This document shows, in pieces, positions 9,432 through 16,974 of a stretch of DNA of 64,000 bases. Position 1 is the first letter of the stretch, and each line of letters starts with the position of its first letter. The DNA is from Caldilineaceae bacterium. Its GTDB lineage: Bacteria > Chloroflexota > Anaerolineae > Caldilineales > Caldilineaceae. The stretch lies in NCBI GenBank assembly GCA_019637695.1, contig JAHBVG010000027.1:1-64000 (forward strand). Direction: 5' to 3'. The notes beneath the pieces were generated by a model that did no database searches, was not told the origin of the DNA, and was given only the letters and a program-made list of their open reading frames with translations. Position numbers and translations under genes: made by a program.

Positions 9432-10151
9432 ATGTCATTGATCACCATCATCGGGCGCGGACATTCGGCAACGCGGGCGATGTCGCAGACGCTGTCGGCC
9501 AGCGGCGTTTTCATGGGCAACCGGCTCAATCGGTCGGGCGATCTGCTGCCGCCGCAGCCGATGTACGACGCCTGCCGCGTCCTGGCTCGCTTTGTCGAGT
9601 GGAAGGGCGGACTGGAATGGGATTTCAGCAAGCTGCACGCAATGCCCATCCCCAACGAGTTCACCGATCTGATCCACACTTATTTGCAATCGGTCCTGGC
9701 GGCGCCCGCGCCCAAGAAGGGGTGGAAGATCCCCGAAACGACGCTGGTCTTCCCGTGGATCTTGCGCATGTTCCCCGATATTAAATACATCTTCTGGGTG
9801 CGCAACCCGCGCGACTGCATCCTGGGCCGCCACATGACCGACGACCTCCATGACTTCGGCATCGACTATCCCCACACCGAGGATGTGCGTGAACGCCGCG
9901 CCATCTCGTGGATCTACCAATACAAACTCGTCAAGGCCACACCGAAGCCGGCCCATTGGATCGAAGTACGGATGGAAGATTTCGTCCTGCGCCAGGAAGA
10001 AACGCTGACCAAACTCGAAGATTTCCTCGGCTTTCCGCTGGCCCGCATCCCCGTCCACCCGGAAACTGTCGGACGCTATAAAAGCGACGACGGGGTGAGT
10101 ATGTTCGATTTCCTCGAACCGGCGATGGGCGAGTATGGGTATAATGAGTAA
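9432..10151 (+). CDS. Sulfotransferase-like P-loop protein
   Basis: 239 aa. The N-terminal GRGHSATRAMSQTL resembles the 5'-phosphosulfate-binding loop of PAPS-dependent sulfotransferases. A second segment, PDIKYIFWVRNPRDCILGRH, matches the 3'-phosphate-binding RNPRD region. A C-terminal helix with LEDFLGFPLA is also typical. The start has TTGGAG at good spacing. It sits between a Gfo/Idh/MocA gene and a sulfatase-fold gene, suggesting modification of a sugar or polysaccharide. The acceptor is unknown. The stop codon TAA is formed by the first units of the repeat at 10143. Confidence 0.78.
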   Translation: MSLITIIGRGHSATRAMSQTLSASGVFMGNRLNRSGDLLPPQPMYDACRVLARFVEWKGGLEWDFSKLHAMPIPNEFTDLIHTYLQSVLAAPAPKKGWKIPETTLVFPWILRMFPDIKYIFWVRNPRDCILGRHMTDDLHDFGIDYPHTEDVRERRAISWIYQYKLVKATPKPAHWIEVRMEDFVLRQEETLTKLEDFLGFPLARIPVHPETVGRYKSDDGVSMFDFLEPAMGEYGYNE

Positions 10152-10250
10152 TGAGTAATGAGTAGGTTAAGGGCGTTGCCGTTTCACTTGAACGAAATCA
10201 TGGACAAGTGAAGAGAGATCGTGCCCAATCTACCATTACTCATTACTCAT
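10143..10250. repeat. Inverted heptanucleotide repeat (ATGAGTA type)
   Basis: The left arm AATGAGT x3 begins inside the last codons of the sulfotransferase and supplies its TAA. The right arm ATTACTC x2 is at 10234-10250. The loop is about 70 bp. Confidence 0.65.
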
Positions 10251-10307
10251 TTCTAGACAGAACAACTATCCTATTTCCACCCAACGTTCTCTACCAAGGA
10301 GTCTCCC

Positions 10308-11720
10308 ATGCCTTCACGTCGAACATCACGCCGACGCCCGCCGAATATCATCCTCTTGGGGATCGATTCGCTGCGCCGGGATCATATGAGTTGTTATGGA
10401 TATGAGCGGCTGACGACGCCGCATATTGACCGCTTCGCCACGGAAAGTACGCTCTTCGAGCAGACGTTTAGCGCGCACATCCCCACGACGAGCGCGTACG
10501 CGTCCATGCTCACCGGGCGCGATGTCTTTGGGACGCAGGTGGTGGCGCTGCGCCACCAGGGTCCGCTGCGCGAGGACGTGCCCACGCTGGCCGAGATCCT
10601 CAAGGAAGCGAATTACAACACCACCTGCGTCGGCTTTAGCGGCAACCCCAGTTCGCGCGGCTTCGACACCTATCTCAAGTTTCCAGGCTGGGGTCATTGG
10701 GACGAAGGACGCAGCCCCAAGGCCCAGAACCTCAACGATGTGGCGATCCCCGAATTGGAGCGGCTGTCGAAGAAGCGCGATCCCTTCTTCCTCTTTTTGC
10801 GCCACATGGACCCGCACGCGCCCTACTTGCCGCCCCATCCCTATGAACGGGCCTTTTATCACGGCAATGAAACCGACCCAGAGAACAAGTCCATGGAGCC
10901 GGTGATGAACTTCGCGCCCTTCCGCGACTTTTTCGCCAGTTGGATGCCGCCAGGGATCACCGACAAAGACTATGTCATTGCTCAATATGACGGCGCAGTT
11001 GCCTACATGGACGCGGCGATCCGCACGATCTTCACGGCGTTGGAGAGGCAGGGATTGGCCGAAAACACCATTGTCGTCATCAACGGCGACCACGGCGAGA
11101 CGCTCTACGAACACGAATGTTGGTTCGATCACCACGGCATGTACGAGCCGACGCTGGTCGTCCCCTTGATCATCCGCTACCCCGGCAAGATGCCGGCAGG
11201 GAAGCGGGTGCGCGGCTACAACCAGCACAAGGATCTCGTCCCCACGCTGTTGGAACTGGCCGAACTGCGTCACGATGATATTGAGATGGACGGGCGCAGT
11301 CTGCTGCCGATGATGCGCGGGGAAGTGGCGTCGCACGAAAGCGAGTTCTACATCACCGAATGCACGTGGATGCGCAAGCATGGCTGGCGCACGCCCCAAT
11401 GGAAATTGATCATCGCGTTGGAGCCGGATTTCCACTTTAAGCCGGAAGTCGAGCTTTACAATTTGGTTGAAGATCCCGGCGAGAACAACAATCTGGCCGA
11501 AGTGGAGCCAGGCGTCGTCGAGTTCCTCAAAGGACGGATGGATGCGTTCATCGCCCGCCGCGAAGCCGAAACCGGCCTGCCCAACCCCATCCACCACCAG
11601 GGGGATTGGCACGGCAAAGAGGGCATCGGCGCATTCACCTCGTCGCAGCAGGCATACGATACGCTGCACATCGGCGATGTCAGCCAGGCGGTGAGGTTGC
11701 AGGCGGAGTCGCGAAAGTAG
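10308..11720 (+). CDS. Sulfatase-fold hydrolase with Thr at the nucleophile position
   Basis: 470-aa alkaline-phosphatase/sulfatase superfamily protein. PNIILLGIDSLRRDHMSCYG is the N-terminal metal-site motif, and NGDHGETLYEH holds the second metal site. The formylglycine motif C-x-P-x-R before LTG is replaced by T-T-S-A-Y, so Thr60 takes the place of the Cys/Ser that is matured to formylglycine. It is therefore unlikely to be a classical sulfatase and may be a phosphohydrolase or phosphotransferase of the Thr-nucleophile branch. No signal peptide is visible, so it is probably cytoplasmic. Start at AAGGAG plus ATG. It lies beside a sulfotransferase. Confidence 0.85.
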   Translation: MPSRRTSRRRPPNIILLGIDSLRRDHMSCYGYERLTTPHIDRFATESTLFEQTFSAHIPTTSAYASMLTGRDVFGTQVVALRHQGPLREDVPTLAEILKEANYNTTCVGFSGNPSSRGFDTYLKFPGWGHWDEGRSPKAQNLNDVAIPELERLSKKRDPFFLFLRHMDPHAPYLPPHPYERAFYHGNETDPENKSMEPVMNFAPFRDFFASWMPPGITDKDYVIAQYDGAVAYMDAAIRTIFTALERQGLAENTIVVINGDHGETLYEHECWFDHHGMYEPTLVVPLIIRYPGKMPAGKRVRGYNQHKDLVPTLLELAELRHDDIEMDGRSLLPMMRGEVASHESEFYITECTWMRKHGWRTPQWKLIIALEPDFHFKPEVELYNLVEDPGENNNLAEVEPGVVEFLKGRMDAFIARREAETGLPNPIHHQGDWHGKEGIGAFTSSQQAYDTLHIGDVSQAVRLQAESRK

Positions 11721-11806
11721 GGATTGGGGACTGGTGATTGGGATCGTGTATAGAATACTTAATCTCCACTCTCCAATTTCTTGTTGACGGAGATTGAGAG
11801 ATTAAG
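11721..11806. repeat. Short-period repeats with a hairpin
   Basis: GATTGGGGACTGGTGATTGGG follows the stop codon in units of seven. Then CTTAATCTC (11758) pairs with GAGATTAAG (11797-11805) around a 30-nt loop. Confidence 0.5.
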
Positions 11807-11856
11807 CGATTTCATAGGCTCACCCCGATCCCTAACAACACAAGGAGAAGACGATC

Positions 11857-12867
11857 ATGTTACGAGTATCTGTCATCGGCCTGGGACCAATTGGGAATCG
11901 ACATGCGGGATTGGTCAAGGCGAGTCCGCTGGCGGAGTTGGTGGGGATCTGCGATCTGCGCTCGGATCGGCTGGAGGCCGGCCAGGCAGCGTTCGTCGTT
12001 CCTGGCTTTGCGGATGTGCCATCCATGCTGAATGCGCTCGCGCCCGACATCTGTATTGTGGCAACGGGCGGCTATGAGTACGGCAGCGAACACTACGAGC
12101 CGACAATGCAGGCGCTGGATTTCGGCTGTCATGTGCTGGGCGAAAAGCCCATCTCAAACTCCATCCGCGAGGCCGAGGAGATGGTGGCGCTGGCGAAGCA
12201 AAAGGGCGTCTGCTACGGGATCAACCTCAACCATCGCTTCACCCCGGCGGCGCAGATCGCCAAACGCTGGCAAGAGGAAGGGCGGCTGGGCCATCTCCTC
12301 TTCGTCAACATGAGCATGTGGATTATGAACCCGCGCGAAAGCTCGCCCTACTTTCAACTCAAGGCGCTGCACCCCCACACAGTGGATGTGATGCGCCACT
12401 TCTGCGGCGACGTGGAATCTGTCCACTGTTTCGCCACCAAAGCGCCGGGCCGCAAAATTTGGTCCACGGCGACCTTCAACATGCGTTTCAAAAACGGCGT
12501 CGTCGGCGTCCTCACCGGCAGCTACGACATCGAGCGCGGCCACCCTATGGAGCGGTGTGAGGTGGCCGGCGTCAAAGGCCGCTTTGTGATCGACGACATG
12601 TACCGCGAGGTCACCCTCTACCCGGCGGGTGAGATGGAGAAGCGGGTCTACAGCAACCCCATCTTCGGCGGCATGCGAGACTTTGAGGAGACCTTCCTCA
12701 ACCGACAGCAGCGCTTCTTTGAGCAGGTCAGCGACGACGTCCACCCCGATCGCATCGACGGCTCCGGCGCAGAGGGGCTTGCCGCGCAGAAGGTTTTGGC
12801 GGCGGCCATTGAGTCGCTCGAACACGGGACGGTGGTGAAGGTGGATGAAATTTCTCATTATTATTGA
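11857..12867 (+). CDS. Gfo/Idh/MocA family oxidoreductase (copy 2)
   Basis: 336 aa. Rossmann motif GLGPIG at residues 8-13, GEKPIS motif, INLNHRF and LHPHTVDVMRHFCG, close to copy 1 at 8334 along the whole length. The ATG follows AAGGAG. The next gene, a TIM-barrel epimerase/isomerase, starts 126 bp later. Dehydrogenase plus TIM-barrel protein is a pairing known from inositol and 3-keto-sugar catabolism, so a ketosugar intermediate is plausible. The exact substrate is not visible. Confidence 0.9.
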   Translation: MLRVSVIGLGPIGNRHAGLVKASPLAELVGICDLRSDRLEAGQAAFVVPGFADVPSMLNALAPDICIVATGGYEYGSEHYEPTMQALDFGCHVLGEKPISNSIREAEEMVALAKQKGVCYGINLNHRFTPAAQIAKRWQEEGRLGHLLFVNMSMWIMNPRESSPYFQLKALHPHTVDVMRHFCGDVESVHCFATKAPGRKIWSTATFNMRFKNGVVGVLTGSYDIERGHPMERCEVAGVKGRFVIDDMYREVTLYPAGEMEKRVYSNPIFGGMRDFEETFLNRQQRFFEQVSDDVHPDRIDGSGAEGLAAQKVLAAAIESLEHGTVVKVDEISHYY

Positions 12868-12958
12868 GATTAGGCGATTGGGTGATTAAGAGATTGGGGA
12901 TCGTCTACACGATCTGAGATCTCCTGATCTCTCAATTGCTTAATCTCCTGTACTCCAG
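12868..12958. repeat. Inverted 7-8-nt repeat
   Basis: The left arm is GATTAGGC, GATTGGGT, GATTAAGA, GATTGGGG immediately after the stop codon. The right arm has TCTCAATTG and CTTAATCTCC. Same family as the other spacers. Confidence 0.6.
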
Positions 12959-12993
12959 AAGTCCTCCCCAATCTAAGACAGGAGACTGTGCAA

Positions 12994-13791
12994 ATGAAAC
13001 TCGGCGCAAATACCGTCCTCTTTGGCGGGTATGATTTGGAAACGGCCTTCAACTATACGGCGATGGCGGGCTATGACGGCGTGGAAATCTCGGCCATCGA
13101 CGGCATGAGCGAGCATCTTGTATTGGATCGCTGGCAGGAGATCGCGCCCGAGATCAAACGGCTGGCCGCGACGTACAATTTAGAACTGCTGGCGATGGAA
13201 CAGCCTTCCCGCGACCGGGTCAAGATGGAAAAGGCCATGCAGGCTGCGGTAGAAATTGGCATCCCCATTATCAACTGTGGGCCGGGTGGCAAGACCGATG
13301 ACCCATCCACCTTGCAGCAGACGCTCGACGAGTTGGGCGCGCTGGCGCAGATGGCCGAGCGCTACGGCGTCATCCTCTGTGTGAAGGCGCATGTAGGCCA
13401 CGCCGTCTACAGTACGCCCACCACGCTCAAGGTGATGGACGCCATCTCATCGCCCAACTTCGGCATCGACATGGATCCATCCCACATCTACCGCGCGGGT
13501 GAAGATCCGGTGGAGGCCATCGCCGCCGTCATCAGCCGCGTGAAGCACGTCCACATCCGCGATTGCAAAGGACGCCAACAAGGGCCGGGCAAACCCGAAA
13601 TGCAAGCCAACGGTCGCGGGGACATCGATCTCGTCGGCTACATTCGCGTGCTGCACGAACACGGCTACACCGGTCCGCTGGATTTGGAGATCATCGGGGC
13701 GAAGGAATATAGCCTCGAACAATGTGTGACGATTGCGGCGGAGTCGCGCGGTCACATGCAGGCGTGTCTGCAAGCGTGCGGCGCGCGCTAG
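12994..13791 (+). CDS. Sugar phosphate isomerase/epimerase family protein (TIM barrel)
   Basis: 265-aa xylose-isomerase-like TIM barrel. Visible features are AMAGYDGVEI (first strand-helix), VEIGIPIINCGPGG, LCVKAHVGHAVY, FGIDMDPSHIY (metal-ligand Asp/His), VKHVHIRDCKG and a final LDLEIIGAKEYS. The ATG at 12994 lies 8 nt after AGGAGA; a GTG at 12988 is in frame but too close to that site. Family members include hydroxypyruvate isomerase, IolE/IolI and 3-ketosugar enzymes. Context with the preceding dehydrogenase suggests action on its keto product. Confidence 0.85.
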   Translation: MKLGANTVLFGGYDLETAFNYTAMAGYDGVEISAIDGMSEHLVLDRWQEIAPEIKRLAATYNLELLAMEQPSRDRVKMEKAMQAAVEIGIPIINCGPGGKTDDPSTLQQTLDELGALAQMAERYGVILCVKAHVGHAVYSTPTTLKVMDAISSPNFGIDMDPSHIYRAGEDPVEAIAAVISRVKHVHIRDCKGRQQGPGKPEMQANGRGDIDLVGYIRVLHEHGYTGPLDLEIIGAKEYSLEQCVTIAAESRGHMQACLQACGAR

Positions 13792-13794
13792 GCA

Positions 13795-13874
13795 TAGAAC
13801 GCGGATCGGGCGGATTGGGCAGATTGAAGCGGATACTTCTGGAAATCCGCTCAATCCGCTCGATCCGCGTTCTA
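13795..13874. repeat. Long imperfect hairpin of 9-nt repeats
   Basis: The left arm TAGAACGCGGATCGGGCGGA and following units of GCGGATTGG match the right arm (ATCCGCTCAATCCGC up to TTCTA at 13874) over about 30 bp. It lies 3 bp after the epimerase stop and could end transcription, although no T-tract is present. Confidence 0.65.
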
Positions 13875-13898
13875 TCCTAACAAAGAATTACAGAAATT

Positions 13899-13927
13899 TT
13901 GAAGAATGGTGGAAAGGTGATTATACT
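13899..13927 (+). promoter_or_regulatory. Promoter of vapBC
   Basis: TTGAAG (13899-13904), a 17-bp spacer and TATACT (13922-13927). The strong ribosome site AAAGGAGG follows about 8 nt before the ATG at 13948. Confidence 0.6.
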
Positions 13928-13947
13928 TCAAGAAAGGAGGATATATC

Positions 13948-14223
13948 ATGGCTCTGAATATCAAGAATCCCGATGTCGAACGCCTGCTCAATGAGCTTGT
14001 CCAGTTAACGGGCGAATCAAAAACCGAAGTTGTCCGCAAAGCGTTGGAGGAGCGTCGGCAACGCCTTGCCTATCAGATGCCCATCCAACAAAATGAAACA
14101 GAACGCATTCTGGCATTCTTAGAAGAGGAGATCTGGCCGCAGATTCCTGCTTCTGTTCTTGGAACTCGGATTAGCAAAGAAGAGGAAGAGGCGATCCTGG
14201 GTTACGGAGAGAATGGCGTATGA
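13948..14223 (+). CDS. vapB: VapB-type ribbon-helix-helix antitoxin
   Basis: 91-aa antitoxin. The N-terminal MALNIKNPDVERLLNELVQL and TGESKTEVVRKALEERRQRL match the PSK/Rv0623-type VapB DNA-binding domain. The C-terminal half is charged and would wrap the toxin. It overlaps the toxin gene by 4 bp (ATGA), a sign of translational coupling. Its own promoter and ribosome site suggest autoregulation. The pair stands between a TIM-barrel epimerase and an aldo/keto reductase and does not interrupt a gene. Confidence 0.85.
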   Translation: MALNIKNPDVERLLNELVQLTGESKTEVVRKALEERRQRLAYQMPIQQNETERILAFLEEEIWPQIPASVLGTRISKEEEEAILGYGENGV

Positions 14224-14606
14224 TTCTAGACTCATCAGCGGTGATCGCTATCGTTCTCCATGAACCTGATTATGAGATCCTTCTGCAAAAGCTCACCTCT
14301 GCCGAGGTACGGATGATTGGCGCACCGACACTGGTTGAATGCAGTATTGTCCTATCGTCGCGCACAAATCAAGATAGCCGCGGGTTATTGGCAAGGTTTC
14401 TGAAGGAAACAAAAGTATACGTCATTTCCTTTGGTGAAGATCATTATAGCGCTGCCATTGGCGCTTGGCTGCGGTTTGGCAAAGGTCGTCACCGTGCAGC
14501 CCTAAATTTTGGCGATTGTCTTTCGTATGCGATGGCCAAACTATCAGGATTGCCGTTGCTATGTGTCGGCGACGATTTCCCTCAAACAGACATCTTAATT
14601 GCTTGA
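14220..14606 (+). CDS. vapC: VapC-type PIN-domain ribonuclease toxin
   Basis: 128 aa. The four acidic PIN residues are in place: Asp4 (MILDSSAVIAI), Glu40 (APTLVEC), Asp99 (NFGDCLSYA) and Asp118/119 (LCVGDDF). This endoribonuclease would cut tRNA or rRNA when VapB is degraded. It starts inside the vapB stop. All catalytic residues being present argues that it is functional. Confidence 0.9.
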   Translation: MILDSSAVIAIVLHEPDYEILLQKLTSAEVRMIGAPTLVECSIVLSSRTNQDSRGLLARFLKETKVYVISFGEDHYSAAIGAWLRFGKGRHRAALNFGDCLSYAMAKLSGLPLLCVGDDFPQTDILIA

Positions 14607-14650
14607 CCGTTCATCTGGCTTTTCTCCCACCTCTTTGAAAGGCACCCCAC

Positions 14651-15628
14651 ATGGACTACATCAACTTTGGCGCTGCCGGTGTAAAGGTAAGCCGGCTGGC
14701 GCTGGGTCTTGGCCTGCGCGGACAATCTGACGAAGCGGTGGCGGCGCGGCTGATCGACCGCGCCATCGACGCCGGGCTCAACCTGATCGACTGCGCCAAC
14801 ATCTACGGGCCAATGGATGACCGCGCCAACATCGGGCGCAGTGAGATCGTCCTCGGCAAGGTGATCAAGGGCAAACGCGACGATCTGGTCATCACCTCCA
14901 AGGTTGCCAGCGCCGTCGGCCCAGGACCCAACGACCGCGGCCTTTCGCGTTTCCACATTCTGCGCGAAGTGGAACGCTCGCTCCAACGGCTCGACACCGA
15001 CCGTATTGACGTCTATCTCGTCCACGTTTTCGATGAAACTACCCCGTTAGAAGAGACCGTGCGCGCCCTGGACGATCTCGTGCGGTCGGGCAAAGTGCGC
15101 TACATCGGCTGCTGTAATTACAAAGCCTGGCAGGTCTGCCGCGCCCTCTGGCTCGCCGACAGCCTCCACGCTACGCCCTTCATGTGTGTGCAGAACCCCT
15201 ATAGTCTGCTCAACCGCACATTGGAAAACGAAATGTTCGGCCTCGTGCGCGACCGCGGACTCGGCGTGATGGCCTACAGCCCGCTGGCCGTGGGCCTGCT
15301 CAGCGGCGCATACGTCCCCGGCCAGCCCCCGCCCGCCGGGTCGCTGTGGGGGACGCGCCGCGCCGACCGCTACGCGTCCATGATGGCGGGCGAAACCGGA
15401 GGGGTGATCGGTCGCGTCTCGGAATTGGCGAAAGAACTGGGCAAGACGCCCGCCCAACTCGCCATCGCCTGGGTTCTCTCTCACCCCGAAGTCACCGTCG
15501 CCATCACCGGCGCGGATACCGTCGAGCAATTGGAGAACAACCTGGGCGGCGTCGGTTGGACATTGGACGCGGACGTGCGGACGGAACTCGACGCCATCTC
15601 GCAAGCGCTGCGAACCATTTTAGATTGA
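14651..15628 (+). CDS. Aldo/keto reductase
   Basis: 325-aa NADPH-dependent TIM-barrel reductase. The catalytic tetrad is visible: Asp47 and Tyr52 (IDCANIYGP), Lys84 (VITSKV) and His125 (DVYLVHVFD). MAYSPLAVGLLSG and the C-terminal coenzyme motif (AITGADTVEQLENN) are also typical. The start follows GAAAGG. It belongs to the plus-strand sugar region and could reduce or oxidise a sugar or lactone; YajO/IolS-like members are the nearest by motif. The substrate is unknown. Confidence 0.88.
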   Translation: MDYINFGAAGVKVSRLALGLGLRGQSDEAVAARLIDRAIDAGLNLIDCANIYGPMDDRANIGRSEIVLGKVIKGKRDDLVITSKVASAVGPGPNDRGLSRFHILREVERSLQRLDTDRIDVYLVHVFDETTPLEETVRALDDLVRSGKVRYIGCCNYKAWQVCRALWLADSLHATPFMCVQNPYSLLNRTLENEMFGLVRDRGLGVMAYSPLAVGLLSGAYVPGQPPPAGSLWGTRRADRYASMMAGETGGVIGRVSELAKELGKTPAQLAIAWVLSHPEVTVAITGADTVEQLENNLGGVGWTLDADVRTELDAISQALRTILD

Positions 15629-15782
15629 CGATTTCTGATTGACGATTTACGATTGGCGTGTTGCGATTGTGAACGCTCTACTGGCGACTGGTTTCGTTGA
15701 CTGCGCAGCGTGCCAATCCTGACATCAACAACTCAACCGGATAATCGGAAATCGGCAATCGGATAATCGTCAAATCGAAAAT
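15629..15782. repeat. Inverted heptanucleotide repeat (GATTGAC type)
   Basis: The left arm (GACGATTTCTGATTGACGAT) starts next to the reductase stop codon. The right arm near 15731-15780 (ATAATCG, GCAATCG, ATAATCG, CAAATCG) is complementary in type. About 80 bp lie between. It directly precedes the MFS start. Confidence 0.55.
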
Positions 15783-15789
15783 TCTTTCC

Positions 15790-16956
15790 ATGCACAACTT
15801 CCGTCTGCTCACGCTGATCTTTGGCCTCGTCTATGTGACCATCGGCGTGGGCTCACCCTTGATGACCCTCTACCTCGAAGAACTCGGCGCAAGCTATGCC
15901 CGCATCTCGTTGATGATGACAACGGTGGCCGCCACTGCCCTCGTCAGCAACTATTATTGGGGACGCCTCTCGGACCGCGTTGGCCGGCGCAAACCCTTTC
16001 TCATCGGCGCACTGATCGCCCTCATCTTCAGCTATACGGCGCTGAGTCGCGTGCCCAACGCCACCTGGGCCTGGCCGATCCTGGTGATCAACGGCGCGGC
16101 GCTGGCGGCCTACACCACCCCCAGCCTGGCCCTCATCGGCGATCTGCTGGCGGACAGCCCCAACCGCGGACGGCAGATGGGCATCTATCGCGGGATTGCG
16201 TCGCTCACCTTCGCCATTGGCGCGGTGACGGGTGGACGCATCGCCGACGCCACTTCGATTGCGACGGCGCTGGCGATCTGCGCGGGCTTCTACGCGGCGG
16301 CGTTGCTCGTCACCTTCCTTTTGGGCGAAGCTAAAGCGGTACAGAAACAAATAGAAGCGACGACAACGCCAATCCCCGCCGAGGAACGAGTGCCAAAGCT
16401 CTTCCTAGCCGGGGTGGCGCTGTGGATTGCGGGCATCGGCGCGGCCATCTCCATGTGGCCCAACTATATGAGCAGCCTGGGTTACAGCAAATCCACCATC
16501 AGCGCCCTGTGGGGCTGGGCTGCCCTCTGGGAAGTACCGGGGATGGTCCTGGTCGGCCACCTTTCGGATCTCTTTGGGCGCGTCCCCTTGCTGGCGGCGG
16601 GCGGGTTGGGGATTGGATTGGTCCTCACCGGCTACATCGTCCTCAGTAGTTTCCTCCCTGGCCTGATCGGGGTACAATTCCTGCGCGGCTTTGCCTATGC
16701 CAGCTATACCGCCAGCGCTATGACCTTCGCCGCCGAGTGGGGTAGCGCTCGCAGCCGCGGCCACAACAGCGGCATCTACAACGCCGCCACCGGCGGCGGC
16801 CAACTGCTGGGGACATTGATGGGCGGCACCCTGGCCCAACTCTTTGGCTTTCAGGCTCTCTTCGCCGTCTGCGCCTGTCTATCGGTGGCGAGCGCACTCT
16901 GTTTTTGGCAATTGCGGCGGGCGGCGAATCGGCGTGTGGCAGAACTTGTGGGATGA
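15790..16956 (+). CDS. MFS transporter
   Basis: 388-aa inner-membrane transporter with about 12 hydrophobic segments. The conserved loop 2-3 motif GRLSDRVGRRKPF and its second-half counterpart GHLSDLFGRVPL are both present. The N-terminus starts directly in the first helix. There is no clear ribosome site before the ATG at 15790, only a weak purine run. Context suggests a sugar or sugar-acid carrier for the surrounding catabolic genes; the substrate is not visible. The IS982 element lies 18 bp after its stop. Confidence 0.85.
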   Translation: MHNFRLLTLIFGLVYVTIGVGSPLMTLYLEELGASYARISLMMTTVAATALVSNYYWGRLSDRVGRRKPFLIGALIALIFSYTALSRVPNATWAWPILVINGAALAAYTTPSLALIGDLLADSPNRGRQMGIYRGIASLTFAIGAVTGGRIADATSIATALAICAGFYAAALLVTFLLGEAKAVQKQIEATTTPIPAEERVPKLFLAGVALWIAGIGAAISMWPNYMSSLGYSKSTISALWGWAALWEVPGMVLVGHLSDLFGRVPLLAAGGLGIGLVLTGYIVLSSFLPGLIGVQFLRGFAYASYTASAMTFAAEWGSARSRGHNSGIYNAATGGGQLLGTLMGGTLAQLFGFQALFAVCACLSVASALCFWQLRRAANRRVAELVG

Positions 16957-16974
16957 GCGTGCAGAAATGAGTAT

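Noticed and set aside
9432..10151. Classical sulfate-assimilation cluster with a sulfatase
   Set aside because: The neighbouring sulfatase-fold protein lacks the formylglycine motif and no PAPS synthesis genes are present.
10326..11669. Minus-strand open frame of 447 codons
   Set aside because: Shadow of the sulfatase-fold gene, which has a ribosome site and family motifs on the plus strand.
11808..11821. 14-mer GATTTCATAGGCTC shared with 63237-63250
   Set aside because: Only two copies, no shared extended structure; the link to the hairpin at 63246 is too weak to claim a repeat family.
13948..14606. VapBC as a phage-defence island marker
   Set aside because: The pair is a common addiction module and no other defence gene is adjacent.
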